This document shows, one piece after another, positions 34,184 through 42,835 of a stretch of 64,000 nt of DNA. A program made the translations under genes and the position numbers. Under the pieces are notes generated by a model that was given only the letters and a program-made list of their open reading frames with translations, did not search any database and was not told the DNA's origin. Within the stretch, counting starts at the first letter, position 1, and each line of letters begins with the position of its first letter. The stretch is taken from contig CBDCEX010000013.1 in assembly GCA_965216025.1 (NCBI GenBank), positions 323,038 to 387,037 on the forward strand, in the 5' to 3' direction. The stretch comes from JADFQT01 sp965216025. GTDB lineage: Bacteria; Chloroflexota; Dehalococcoidia; Lucifugimonadales; UBA3495.

Positions 34184-35614
34184 GTAAGTGTTCAGATTTG
34201 AGGGGAAGCGAGCAACCGGCGGCATTCCAGGAGGGGATTGAGACCTCTGGCCCGCCAGGTGCCAAAGAGGGATGCCAAGGTCATCTTGCTGTCGGTGCCC
34301 TGCCCTGAGCGGGTGCCGCCGCTGATCTTGCGACTGGTTACCAGATGCCGCAGGCTCCGCTCGGCGGCGTTGTTGTCTGAGGGCACGGCTGGGTCCGACA
34401 CGAAGACAAACAGTTCCTTGATGAACCGTTCCATGCGCCGGCAGAGCTTGGCCTGAACCGCCAGGGGATCTTTAAGGAAAGGCCGCGCCAAGACCATTAG
34501 TTTCTCCTCCAGCATTAGCTGGGTGCGATGGCCTGGCTGGGCTCGGGGAAGGACCGCGGCCTTGGCCTCCGTGTAGACCTGGTGAACCGCCTCGGCCCAC
34601 TGAGCCAGCCCAGCGTCTTCTGGGTACAACCCTTTCAGGTCATGGATATCCCGCAGCAGATGAGCCCAGCACCGTTGCTTCAGGCCCGGGTAGTGGTTAT
34701 AGGCGGCGTAGAAATCACTGACCAACACTCCGCTGAAGGAGGAATCCAGCACCTCATCCACCACCCCCTTATCCCGACCCCGACGCAGGAAGTATCGTTC
34801 GCTGGGAGTGCTGAAGGTCCAAACATAGCCGTTGCTCCCGTCCTGGCGCCAGCCGGTTTCGTCGCCCTGCACCACGGGACTGGCGCGGACTTGCTCGAGC
34901 ACCTCTCGCACCGCCGTCTCAGCCTGACGGGCTACTCCATGGACGGCCTGGACGATGGCACCAACACTCAGGTGCAACTGATGGACGGTCTCCAGGTACC
35001 ATTGGATGATTCTTATGGGCAACCGTCCCTCCTCCCGCAGGGTCACCATCAGGCTTACCAGATTGACCCCCAGGCGCTGCTGGCCCAGAACCACCCCCTG
35101 CAGGGCCTCTTTGGGCAGCCGGCGCCGCTGGCATACCGGACAGATGCGGGCTACCAGGGCGTGCTCGGTCACTTCTACCGGAGCCACCGGTAGCTCAATG
35201 ACTTCCCGAGTTCGCTGTACCCATCCGCCGTTCAGGTGAGTCCCGCAGTCGGGACAGACCGCCACGGCATGCTCCACCCGCCGGGTAGGAGTCATGCGCT
35301 GGCGGGCGAAGCCATGGCGGCGCGGCTTTCTGGGCTCCTTTTTCTCCGGCGCTTGCCGGCTGGAGTGCGGCTGATTACCCGGCATCCCCGACGACCCGCG
35401 CCGGTTGGGACGGGATTCCAGAACCCCAATCCGCCTTTGCAAATCGGCAATGACTGCCCGCTGGCCGGCAATTATCTCCAGCAGAGTTTCGCGACTCGCC
35501 GCGTTCAGGTCTAGTTCAGTGTCCACCTCCCTGGTATGCCACAACTCCCCCGGCCATGCCAGCGTTTTTCCAACGGCTTTGAGCCAATTCACCTCATCAA
35601 GTCTGAACAGTTAC
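34184..35614 (-). mobile_element. IS66-family element, copy 1
   Basis: 1,431 bp, with ends GTAAGTGTTCAGATTTGA and its imperfect complement TCAAGTCTGAACAGTTAC. An 8-bp target duplication GTTTGCCA at 34176-34183 and 35615-35622 matches the IS66 habit of 8 bp. The right-hand duplication directly abuts copy 2. Confidence 0.95.
34192..35592 (-). CDS. IS66-family transposase, copy 1
   Basis: The 466-aa TnpC-type DDE transposase has an N-terminal helical region, a zinc-binding region (VCPDCGTHLNG, ICPVCQRRR), DDE motifs (VVQGDETGWRQDG with the first Asp, VSDFYAAYNHYPGLKQRCWAHLLRD with the second Asp) and the C-terminal SDNNAAERSLRHLVTSRKISGG with the catalytic Glu. It starts with GTG. No tnpA or tnpB accompanies it, so it resembles the single-gene branch of IS66 (ISBst12-like). 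Confidence 0.95.
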   Translation of the reverse strand: MNWLKAVGKTLAWPGELWHTREVDTELDLNAASRETLLEIIAGQRAVIADLQRRIGVLESRPNRRGSSGMPGNQPHSSRQAPEKKEPRKPRRHGFARQRMTPTRRVEHAVAVCPDCGTHLNGGWVQRTREVIELPVAPVEVTEHALVARICPVCQRRRLPKEALQGVVLGQQRLGVNLVSLMVTLREEGRLPIRIIQWYLETVHQLHLSVGAIVQAVHGVARQAETAVREVLEQVRASPVVQGDETGWRQDGSNGYVWTFSTPSERYFLRRGRDKGVVDEVLDSSFSGVLVSDFYAAYNHYPGLKQRCWAHLLRDIHDLKGLYPEDAGLAQWAEAVHQVYTEAKAAVLPRAQPGHRTQLMLEEKLMVLARPFLKDPLAVQAKLCRRMERFIKELFVFVSDPAVPSDNNAAERSLRHLVTSRKISGGTRSGQGTDSKMTLASLFGTWRARGLNPLLECRRLLASPQI

Positions 35615-35622
35615 GTTTGCCA

Positions 35623-37053
35623 GAAACTGTTCAGAGTTGAGGGGAAGTGAGCAACCGGCGGCATTCCAGGAGGGGATTGAGACCTCTGGCCCGCCAGGTG
35701 CCAAAGAGGGATGCCAAGGTCATCTTGCTGTCGGTGCCCTGCCCTGAGCGGGTGCCGCCGCTGATCTTGCGACTGGTTACCAGATGCCGCAGGCTCCGCT
35801 CGGCGGCGTTGTTGTCTGAGGGCACGGCTGGGTCCGACACGAAGACAAACAGTTCCTTGATGAACCGTTCCATGCGCCGGCAGAGCTTGGCCTGAACCGC
35901 CAGGGGATCTTTAAGGAAAGGCCGTGCCAAGACCATTAGTTTCTCCTCCAGCATTAGCTGGGTGCGATGGCCTGGCTGGGCTCGGGGAAGGACCGAGGCC
36001 TTGGCCTCCGTGTAGACCTGGTGAACCGCCTCGGCCCACTGAGCCAGCCCAGCGTCTTCTGGGTACAACCCTTTCAGGTCATGGATATCCCGCAGCAGAT
36101 GAGCCCAGCACCGTTGCTTCAGGCCCGGGTAGTGGTTATAGGCGGCGTAGAAATCACTGACCAACACTCCGCTGAAGGAGGAATCCAGCACCTCATCCAC
36201 CACCCCCTTATCCCGACCCCGACGCAGGAAGTATCGTTCGCTGGGAGTGCTGAAGGTCCAAACATAGCCGTTGCTCCCGTCCTGGCGCCAGCCGGTTTCG
36301 TCGCCCTGCACCACGGGACTGGCGCGGACTTGCTCGAGCACCTCTCGCACCGCCGTCTCAGCCTGACGGGCTACTCCATGGACGGCCTGGACGATGGCAC
36401 CAACACTCAGGTGCAACTGATGGACGGTCTCCAGGTACCATTGGATGATTCTTATGGGCAACCGTCCCTCCTCCCGCAGGGTCACCATCAGGCTTACCAG
36501 ATTGACCCCCAGGCGCTGCTGGCCCAGAACCACCCCCTGCAGGGCCTCTTTGGGCAGCCGGCGCCGCTGGCATACCGGACAGATGCGGGCTACCAGGGCG
36601 TGCTCGGTCACTTCTACCGGAGCCACCGGTAGCTCAATGACTTCCCGAGTTCGCTGTACCCATCCGCCGTTCAGGTGAGTCCCGCAGTCGGGACAGACCG
36701 CCACGGCATGCTCCACCCGCTGGGTAGGAGTCATGCGCTGGCGGGCGAAGCCATGGCGGCGCGGCTTTCTGGGCTCCTTTTTCTCCGGCGCTTGCCGGCT
36801 GGAGTGCGGCTGATTACCCGGCATCCCCGACGACCCGCGCCGGTTGGGACGGGATTCCAGAACCCCAATCCGCCTTTGCAAATCGGCAATGACTGCCCGC
36901 TGGCCGGCAATTATCTCCAGCAGAGTTTCGCGACTCGCCGCGTTCAGGTCTAGTTCAGTGTCCACCTCCCTGGTATGCCACAACTCCCCCGGCCATGCCA
37001 GCGTTTTTCCAACGGCTTTGAGCCAATTCACCTCATCAAGTCTGAACAGTTAC
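35623..37053 (-). mobile_element. IS66-family element, copy 2 (head-to-tail with copy 1)
   Basis: 1,431 bp in the same orientation, 8 bases from copy 1. Its left end has drifted (GAAACTGTTCAGAGTTGA). The bases flanking its right end (AGCCCTCG) do not match GTTTGCCA, so its own target duplication is lost, or the tandem arose by insertion of copy 1 beside an older element. Confidence 0.92.
35631..37031 (-). CDS. IS66-family transposase, copy 2
   Basis: 466 aa, full length, with the same zinc-binding and DDE motifs as copy 1. It differs by only a few residues (TPTQRVEH instead of TPTRRVEH, AKASVLPR instead of AKAAVLPR, ending LTSPQL). The open frame and catalytic residues are intact. Confidence 0.95.
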   Translation of the reverse strand: MNWLKAVGKTLAWPGELWHTREVDTELDLNAASRETLLEIIAGQRAVIADLQRRIGVLESRPNRRGSSGMPGNQPHSSRQAPEKKEPRKPRRHGFARQRMTPTQRVEHAVAVCPDCGTHLNGGWVQRTREVIELPVAPVEVTEHALVARICPVCQRRRLPKEALQGVVLGQQRLGVNLVSLMVTLREEGRLPIRIIQWYLETVHQLHLSVGAIVQAVHGVARQAETAVREVLEQVRASPVVQGDETGWRQDGSNGYVWTFSTPSERYFLRRGRDKGVVDEVLDSSFSGVLVSDFYAAYNHYPGLKQRCWAHLLRDIHDLKGLYPEDAGLAQWAEAVHQVYTEAKASVLPRAQPGHRTQLMLEEKLMVLARPFLKDPLAVQAKLCRRMERFIKELFVFVSDPAVPSDNNAAERSLRHLVTSRKISGGTRSGQGTDSKMTLASLFGTWRARGLNPLLECRRLLTSPQL

Positions 37054-37179
37054 AGCCCTCGACAACAGTTTACTTTCCCGCCAATAGCTGTCAATAATTC
37101 GCTAATTACTCCAGCAAGGGGAGTTAGCCAGCGTTCGATAATTGGAACGATAATACCCGTCTAACGGAAGGGGTGAAAC

Positions 37180-37419
37180 ATGAGCAAGCCGAGGATCGCC
37201 GTATTTTCTGGTCCCACCGCTACAATCACCAACTAGCCAACGCTGGTGACCAGCAACAAGGGCCGCAGGCCCGGCGAGCGGATGCTTGAGGGAAGATATG
37301 ACCATCTGGTGGGCCAGCTATTGTACGAGCCGGTAACCGTCAGGATCAAAAGATACGGCGCACATCCATCCGGGCTGAAATCGCCGAGTTTCAGTACATT
37401 TTTGAATCGCATTAAGTAG
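37180..37419 (+). pseudogene. Remnant of an unidentified gene with an in-frame TAG
   Basis: GAAGGGGTG five bases before an ATG is a good ribosome site. The frame reads MSKPRIAVFSGPTATITN, then TAG at 37234, and continues in the same frame with PTLVTSNKGRRPGERM and LVGQLLYEPVTVRIKRYGAH to a second stop at 37417. Coding-like composition on both sides of the TAG suggests a nonsense mutation in a real gene, truncated further downstream. The family is not recognised. The remaining bases between the IS66 copy and the SDR gene show nothing else. Confidence 0.5.
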
Positions 37420-37495
37420 GTGCCTGCAGTCACCCAGCTAGGGGCAGCAGAGCGTTAGTTGGTCCTAATAGAATTTGTTCCAGGAGATGCGACAA

Positions 37496-38254
37496 ATGAA
37501 TTCATCCGGGAAGGTTGCAATAATCACAGGCGCGGGAACCGGTGTTGGTAACCGCACGGCGCTCGCTCTAATCGGGGAGGGGTACTCCGTTGTCCTGGCC
37601 GGACGGAGGGCTGAATTGTTGGAGGCGACGGCGGCCGAAGCCGGGCCACGCTCCTCTCAAGCGCTGGTGGTGCCTACGGACGTGACCGTTCCCGACTCAG
37701 TTCGGAACCTGTTTGCCAGAACCAAAGAAATATTCGGACGAGTCGACCTTCTGTTTAACAACGCGGGGATAAGCGCACCCCCTTTACCCTTGGAGGACTT
37801 GACCTACGAACAGTGGAAAACTGTCGTGGACGTCAACCTGACCGGGACATTCCTGTGCACTCAGGAAGCGTTCGGCCTTATGAAAAGCCAGGCCCCTAGG
37901 GGCGGGCGCATAATCAATAACGGTTCCATTTCGGCCTACGTTCCCCGGCCCAACTCGGCGCCTTACACGGCCACCAAGCATGCCATCACCGGTCTTACCA
38001 GGTCGACCTCTCTTGATGGACGAAAGTACGATATTGCCTGTGGCCAGATAGATATTGGAAACGCTGACACCGCGATGGCGGAAGTTTTCAAAACCGGTGT
38101 TCCTCAGGCCAATGGAACCATAACTCCTGAGCCCACAATGGACACTGACAATGTAGCTCGTGCTGTTTTGTACATGGCAAGCCTGCCCTTGGATGCCAAT
38201 GTGCAGTTCATGACCGTGATGGCGACCAAGATGCCCTTCATTGGCCGCGGATGA
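37496..38254 (+). CDS. SDR-family NAD(P)-dependent oxidoreductase
   Basis: This is a classical short-chain dehydrogenase of 252 aa from ATG 37496 (CAGGAG about 8 bases upstream; an upstream ATG at 37475 is less likely). The Rossmann motif is IITGAGTGVGNRTALAL, followed by LLFNNAGISAPP, the catalytic Ser in NNGSISAYVP, and YTATKHAITGLTRS with Tyr and Lys. All four catalytic positions are present. Substrate unknown. The gene stands between an IS66 pair and an IS630 element. Confidence 0.9.
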   Translation: MNSSGKVAIITGAGTGVGNRTALALIGEGYSVVLAGRRAELLEATAAEAGPRSSQALVVPTDVTVPDSVRNLFARTKEIFGRVDLLFNNAGISAPPLPLEDLTYEQWKTVVDVNLTGTFLCTQEAFGLMKSQAPRGGRIINNGSISAYVPRPNSAPYTATKHAITGLTRSTSLDGRKYDIACGQIDIGNADTAMAEVFKTGVPQANGTITPEPTMDTDNVARAVLYMASLPLDANVQFMTVMATKMPFIGRG

Positions 38255-38363
38255 CCGCTCCCCGGTTCAAACTGTCCCTATAATCTCACCCGAATTGAAG
38301 TCTTCGATTCTAGGCAGACCAACCACCCCACGGCCCGTCATGTGGGGCTCCGGTGTCGGACCC

Positions 38364-39583
38364 TAAACCAAAGCTAAGGTGAAACCTACATAAAGCGAAC
38401 CCGAAGAGGAGTTGCGATATTCTGTAAAAGAAGTCGAGTGGCGGTGGTGGAAGGGATGAAGGAAATAGTGCAACTCATGGAAGAGTGGCAACTCAATGTA
38501 GGTGACTTACGGGAAAGGATGTATCGAGCGCCAACACCTCGAGAGCGAGAGCGATGGCACGGGCTATGGTTGTTGGCCCAAGAGTGGTCGGCTATCCAGG
38601 TGGCTGAGGCTTTGGACAGAGAGCCTCATACCATCGGAAACTGGCTGGCCAACTTTCGCCGAGGCGGGGCCCAAGGTTTGGTCTTTGAACAGACTGGGGG
38701 TTCCCCCCCGTCTTGAACTGGGGTCAACAGAACCAACTGAAGTCTGCGGTGCAAAATCCGCCTGGAGAGGCGGGAGTTGAATTGTCCAACTGGAATTGGA
38801 AAGTAGTGAGGCAATTTCTCAAGCAGAGCTTTGACCTGGGGCTGAGTCGAAGCAGTTGCTTGAACTACCTCCATCGGTTGGGCTTCGTGCTGAAGCGACC
38901 CAAGAAACGCCTCCTGAAAGCCAAGGATGAAGCGCGGAAAGCCTTCGTCCTCCAGTACAGCCAAATCCGAGAGGAGGCCCAAGAGAGTGGGGCCAAAATC
39001 TTCTTCGTAGACGAAGCCCACTTTCGGGCCGATGCCGATCTGAGGGGGAAATGGGTGCTCAAGGGAGAACCGGCGCTGGTGGACTCTACCAGTCCTCGGT
39101 GGGGAGAGAAGGCCTGCTACTACTCGGGAGTTTGCTTGGAGGCTGGGGAGGTGGAAGCCATGGAAATAGCCGGCAACAGCAATGCCGAGACCTCCACCGC
39201 CTTTTTACGGCAGCTAAGAGAAAAACATCCTGGGACCTCTGGTAGTGATTTGGGACAATGGGCCAGCCCACCGAGGAGAAGCGATTCGCAGCTATTTGAC
39301 CACCCCTGACTTGCAGCTGAGGCTGGTGGCCTTACCGGCCTACAGCCCAGACTTCAATGCCGACGAAGCCGTCTGGGACTGGGCCAGGGAAGAGGTCACG
39401 GCCAACGAATGCCTGGGAACAAAAGCCCAAGTCCAAGAGAAGATGAATGCATTCTTCGGCGGACTAGCTCACCGTAAGGATGAAGTGAAACATCGCTGCC
39501 GAACCCTGTTACAAGCTCGAGCCGATGCATTCCCTACCTTTGCCATCGCTGCAAAATGTAGTTCCCACCTTGGCTTTGGTTTA
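38364..39583 (+). mobile_element. IS630-type element A, copy 1
   Basis: Ends CTAAACCAAAGCTAAGGTG and CACCTTGGCTTTGGTTTAG form imperfect inverted repeats of about 19 bases, with the outer TA being the usual IS630 target. The copy at 48279-49528 shares ends and gene order. Its right end supplies the stop codon of the neighbouring deoxyribosyltransferase gene. Confidence 0.92.
38438..39580 (+). pseudogene. IS630-family transposase (orfA/orfB) copy 1, frameshifted
   Basis: OrfA (38438-38716, GTG start) is the helix-turn-helix part (LLAQEWSAIQVAEALDREPHTIGNWL). OrfB continues in the -1 frame from a run of seven C at 38703-38709 (TGGSPP then VLNWGQQNQLKSAV). It has the DDE motifs FFVDEAHFRAD, VIWDNGPAHRG and YSPDFNADEAVWDWAREEV. 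An extra G in CATCCTGGGACC (about 39230) breaks orfB before the second Asp. Copy 2 lacks that change, so it is private to this copy. The two-frame layout across C7 is shared by both copies and is probably programmed frameshifting. Confidence 0.85.
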
Positions 39584-40021
39584 GTCGCCCTGGGGAAGAG
39601 CAGTTGAATAGTTGCCTATGAATCTGCCTATGTAGACCAGCGCCTCCTCAACCGTACTGTACTCGGTCACAGTCACCTCCGGATTGCCGGAAATCATCGC
39701 GGATAGCTTACGACCATCCTGCCCCCGGTGCAGGCATAGTACTGGTATGCCCCGCGACTCCGCTCGGCCAATTTCGTAACCCACGCCCAAGGAGGGTATG
39801 GTTACCTCCGCCACCATTAAAGATGCCTCGGCCAGCCAAGCCATGTCCCGCTGATAAATCATCCGGTCCGAGGGACCGTCGTCACCCCACTGGGTCAGAG
39901 CGGGATCTCCGACGTGTTCGGTCAAGACCAGCCCGTGGTCCTGCAGACCCTGGATCAGCTGATGGTAGATCTCTTGGTCATTCCGTCCCGCACGAATGGA
40001 ACCGGCAAAATAGATCTTCAT
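39581..40021 (-). CDS. Nucleoside 2-deoxyribosyltransferase-like protein
   Basis: The 146-aa protein matches the NDT/DNPH1 family, which cleaves or transfers the N-glycosidic bond of deoxynucleosides or their 5'-monophosphates. It shows MKIYFAGSIRAGRND, DRMIYQRDMAWLAEASLMVAEVTIPSLGVGYEIGRAESRG (split here as RDMAWLAEASLMVAEV and GVGYEIGRAE, with the catalytic Glu) and IPVLCLHR. The last codon and the TAA are formed at the junction with the IS630 element, so the natural C-terminus has been replaced. Family members are about this length, so activity may survive. Confidence 0.85.
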   Translation of the reverse strand: MKIYFAGSIRAGRNDQEIYHQLIQGLQDHGLVLTEHVGDPALTQWGDDGPSDRMIYQRDMAWLAEASLMVAEVTIPSLGVGYEIGRAESRGIPVLCLHRGQDGRKLSAMISGNPEVTVTEYSTVEEALVYIGRFIGNYSTALPQGD

Positions 40022-40068
40022 CTAAGGAAACCCCTATCCATATCTCTTTACCTGCCGGCTCCGACTGG

Positions 40069-40704
40069 CTAATGGAGCATGGTTGCGGCTCTGTGGTCAA
40101 GCTCCTTTTGCAACTCCTCCACGTCGCATTCGACTAGATTGGCGTGGTCCCTCAACATTTCTGCGAAGGTCGGCAGTTCGCAACGTTCGACTTGAGACTC
40201 TTGGGACCACAATTTGGAGCGCATGAACGCTTTAGGGCAATGAGTGAACACCTCTTGGACGTCTACCACAATTGCCAGTTTAGGTAATTTACCTTGATAG
40301 GCCATGCTTTCAAGCAATGCGTTGTCTCTAACGAGACGGACTTTACCGTTGACTCTCAGGGTTTCATTCATTCCGGGTATCATGAAGAGTAGACCCACCT
40401 GTGGGTTGTTTATCATGTTTATCAAGGTATCCAGTCGGTTATTTCCAGGTAGGTCGGGAATGGCTAGAGTGGTGTCGTCGAGCACCTGGACGAATCCTGG
40501 GTAGTCTCCCTTGGGGGACACATCGCAGCGACCAGAAGCGTCCGAAGTACCGAGAAGGATGAATGGGCATTTACCAATGATCGCTCGGCAGTGGTGGTCC
40601 AGTCGGTCAATCTGTTTGTTCTGGGAGCGAGCTATCGGCGAGCCAAAAATATCCCGTAATTCTGTTTCTTGGGTAAGCACATCGGCAAAGCTAACCGTAG
40701 TCAT
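40069..40704 (-). CDS. FMN-dependent PPOX-type flavoprotein (MSMEG_1061-like)
   Basis: The 211-aa split-barrel flavoprotein of the pyridoxamine-5'-phosphate-oxidase superfamily has IARSQNKQIDRLDHHCRAIIGKCPFILLGTSDASGRCDVSPKGDYPGF (key parts DHHCRAII, TSDASGRCDVSPKGD), IPDLPGNNRLDTLINMINNPQVGLLFMIPG and ETLRVNGKVRL. These are the signatures of the MSMEG_1061 group. The C-terminal CPKAFMRSKLW is also typical. Substrate unknown. It follows the deoxyribosyltransferase region upstream on the same strand. Confidence 0.87.
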   Translation of the reverse strand: MTTVSFADVLTQETELRDIFGSPIARSQNKQIDRLDHHCRAIIGKCPFILLGTSDASGRCDVSPKGDYPGFVQVLDDTTLAIPDLPGNNRLDTLINMINNPQVGLLFMIPGMNETLRVNGKVRLVRDNALLESMAYQGKLPKLAIVVDVQEVFTHCPKAFMRSKLWSQESQVERCELPTFAEMLRDHANLVECDVEELQKELDHRAATMLH

Positions 40705-40910
40705 TTTTCCTCCGAATCCTGTTTGTCCGATCGCATCCTAACCGGCGAGCCATTAAGAGTAAAGGCAAACATCCCAACTCCGGGTATGGGTGCATCCCGG
40801 AGCGGGTAGGTCAACGCCAGACAGCCCATTCAGATGGATAGCCCGGCCTGGGGTGGCCACACGCGCCTGGTTTACTGGTCAACGAATCACTGACATGCTC
40901 CTTCAAGAAC

Positions 40911-42673
40911 TTAACCGGGATTCCCCAGATCAAACCACCTTTCCTGGATATAGCTCCCGCGGGGATACCGCCAAATATAATCCCGCATTCCAAGGGCGTC
41001 AAATGCGGTCTGATGCGGCCTGATTCACTCAAAGTCCCCGCTTTCATTGGGCAACCACTGTACTGCCAAGCGTAAAAGCCCCAAACCGCTTGTCTACGCC
41101 CAAGTCTCGCCCTTGGGAAGCTCTTTTGCCCTGTGCGACCCCGTAACCGTAACCAATCCCGACGCTCCTAAAGTGGACTAGCCAGGAACCAGCCTAAGCC
41201 GGCCAATTCGTTCCAGTATCCCGCCTAGCATTTCCCGGCTCACGAGCACCTCAGCAAGCTGAAACACCAGCCTTCCGGCATGGCGCACCAACCGTCCTCC
41301 AGTCTTGATCATCCTGGTCTGCAGACTGGTCAACGACCAGTGCTTCATTGCCTCCGGTAAGGCTAGCCTTCTCATGGAGTTGCCCAAGTTGTAAGCCAGT
41401 ACGAACAACTCCAGCCTGACCTGATTGGCCACGAACTTGTGGCAGGACAACCTGGTCCAGTTCAGGGCGTACTTGCCTTCTTTTATCCATTGCTCCGCCG
41501 TCCCTCGGCCATTGTAAAAGCGGACTATCCCGATGTTTGGATAGCTCAGATTGGTGACGATGAAGCCCACTCTGGGAAACAGTTCTCCCTGGTGCCACTC
41601 CACCTTAGAGACCACTCTCCGAGCAACGTTCCAGCTCTGGGCCTGGTAGACGAAGTCATGATAGGAGACGATGGGCTTCGGGGAAAGCCACTCCGTAGGC
41701 CGTATTAGCCGGGGCGCTATCTCCCGCTGCAGCACCTGGTTGGACCGCAGCCTGATGGCGTAGCCGATGTTTCTTGCTTCCAGATAATCGTATATCTCCG
41801 GCTTGGCGAAGGCGGCGTCAGCACGAAACAGCAGCCTGACCGCTGCTGTCAAATAACGCTCCACCACCGGATCAAGGACTTCTTGCCAATCATCGGCACT
41901 GTGGACGTTGCCTGACCGTAGCTTAGCTGCTTCACAATCCCCGAACTGGTTGAACAGAAAGAGAGGGTGATAGCAGACGCATTCAAAGTGGCCGTTATAG
42001 GCTGCTCCCTCCTGCTGGCCGTGCACTGGACTCTCGGAACTGTCCATATCCAGGATTACTCGCCGGTGTAGGGTATGGGCCATAGCTCGTTCCACCCACT
42101 GGGTATTTATTCGTGCCAGCCCCTTCAGGTTGTCCTCTTGGGTCAGGAACTCCGTCTCGAACCGGCCCATCTCACTGGTGCTGGCTCCTTTCCGCTCCGA
42201 GCCTTGCCATCCCACGATCACTCGCATGGCTGGGTCTTGGGAAAGGCGCACTGCGTCATTGGTGTCGTCGTAGCCGGCCAAGCGGCTGTAGATCGACTGT
42301 CTTAGCAGCGGAACCAGGTGGTGAAGGATATTGCGTCCGGTACGGCTTTCCTGGAGGTAGTCCTCAGCGATTTCGGTAAGGCCCAAGGCATCATCAAACT
42401 CTCGAAAGGCAAGAAGACCAGCGTCGGAGGTGATGGTTGAGCCGTGAAATTCCAGGCGGACTTTGGGGTTGAATTGGAGCCGGAGAGGGGCTTTTTCGCC
42501 GTCACCCATCAGGTGCCTCCATGATGCCTACGGCATCTTACTGCAAAGTGACATATCATGGAGTTATTATAGCTGGGAACACGCAAAAAAGGGCCCATAA
42601 TTAGACAATGGTTGAAAGACCATCGACGAATTACTGAGAAAGCTTTTTAGCCATATGGGAAATGTGGGCTTAA
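40911..42673 (-). mobile_element. IS1380-family element, copy A
   Basis: Bounded by TTAA at 40911-40914 and 42670-42673, with imperfect terminal repeats (TTAACCGGGATTCCCC and, inverted, TTAAGCCCAAATTTCCC). It matches copy B (61960-63712) end to end, apart from a 10-base duplication GGTCTGATGC near 41010 and small changes. The right end lies 163 bases past the end of the copper oxidase gene. Confidence 0.93.
41178..42509 (-). CDS. IS1380-family transposase, copy A
   Basis: The 443-aa DDE transposase has the order STITSDAGLLAFREFDDALGL, YDDTNDAVRLSQDPAMR, the first catalytic Asp in RRVILDMDSSESPVHGQQEGA, LLFRADAAFAKPEIYDYLE with the second Asp, and the closing RGTAEQWIKEGKYALNWTRLSCHKF with the Glu. 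The gene is intact and differs from copy B only in the last residues (LVPG against LAPG), so both are potentially active. Confidence 0.95.
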   Translation of the reverse strand: MGDGEKAPLRLQFNPKVRLEFHGSTITSDAGLLAFREFDDALGLTEIAEDYLQESRTGRNILHHLVPLLRQSIYSRLAGYDDTNDAVRLSQDPAMRVIVGWQGSERKGASTSEMGRFETEFLTQEDNLKGLARINTQWVERAMAHTLHRRVILDMDSSESPVHGQQEGAAYNGHFECVCYHPLFLFNQFGDCEAAKLRSGNVHSADDWQEVLDPVVERYLTAAVRLLFRADAAFAKPEIYDYLEARNIGYAIRLRSNQVLQREIAPRLIRPTEWLSPKPIVSYHDFVYQAQSWNVARRVVSKVEWHQGELFPRVGFIVTNLSYPNIGIVRFYNGRGTAEQWIKEGKYALNWTRLSCHKFVANQVRLELFVLAYNLGNSMRRLALPEAMKHWSLTSLQTRMIKTGGRLVRHAGRLVFQLAEVLVSREMLGGILERIGRLRLVPG

Positions 42674-42835
42674 GCCTGAGCGGCCAAGAAATTTGGGTCA
42701 ATTGGGAAAGCAGTGAACGCCACATTCTGCCGATTACGGATTACGGATTATGGATTCCCTGGACAATCGCCATACAGGTCCAGACGCATAACCCACCTCT
42801 TCTTGAATAGCAAGCGAGGTTGGGCCGCTCCAGTC

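Noticed and set aside
34528..35193. 221-aa open frame antisense to each IS66 transposase (also 35967-36632 and 53648-54313)
   Set aside because: It is the complementary shadow of a conserved transposase with high GC at third positions. It is identical in all copies only because the element is.
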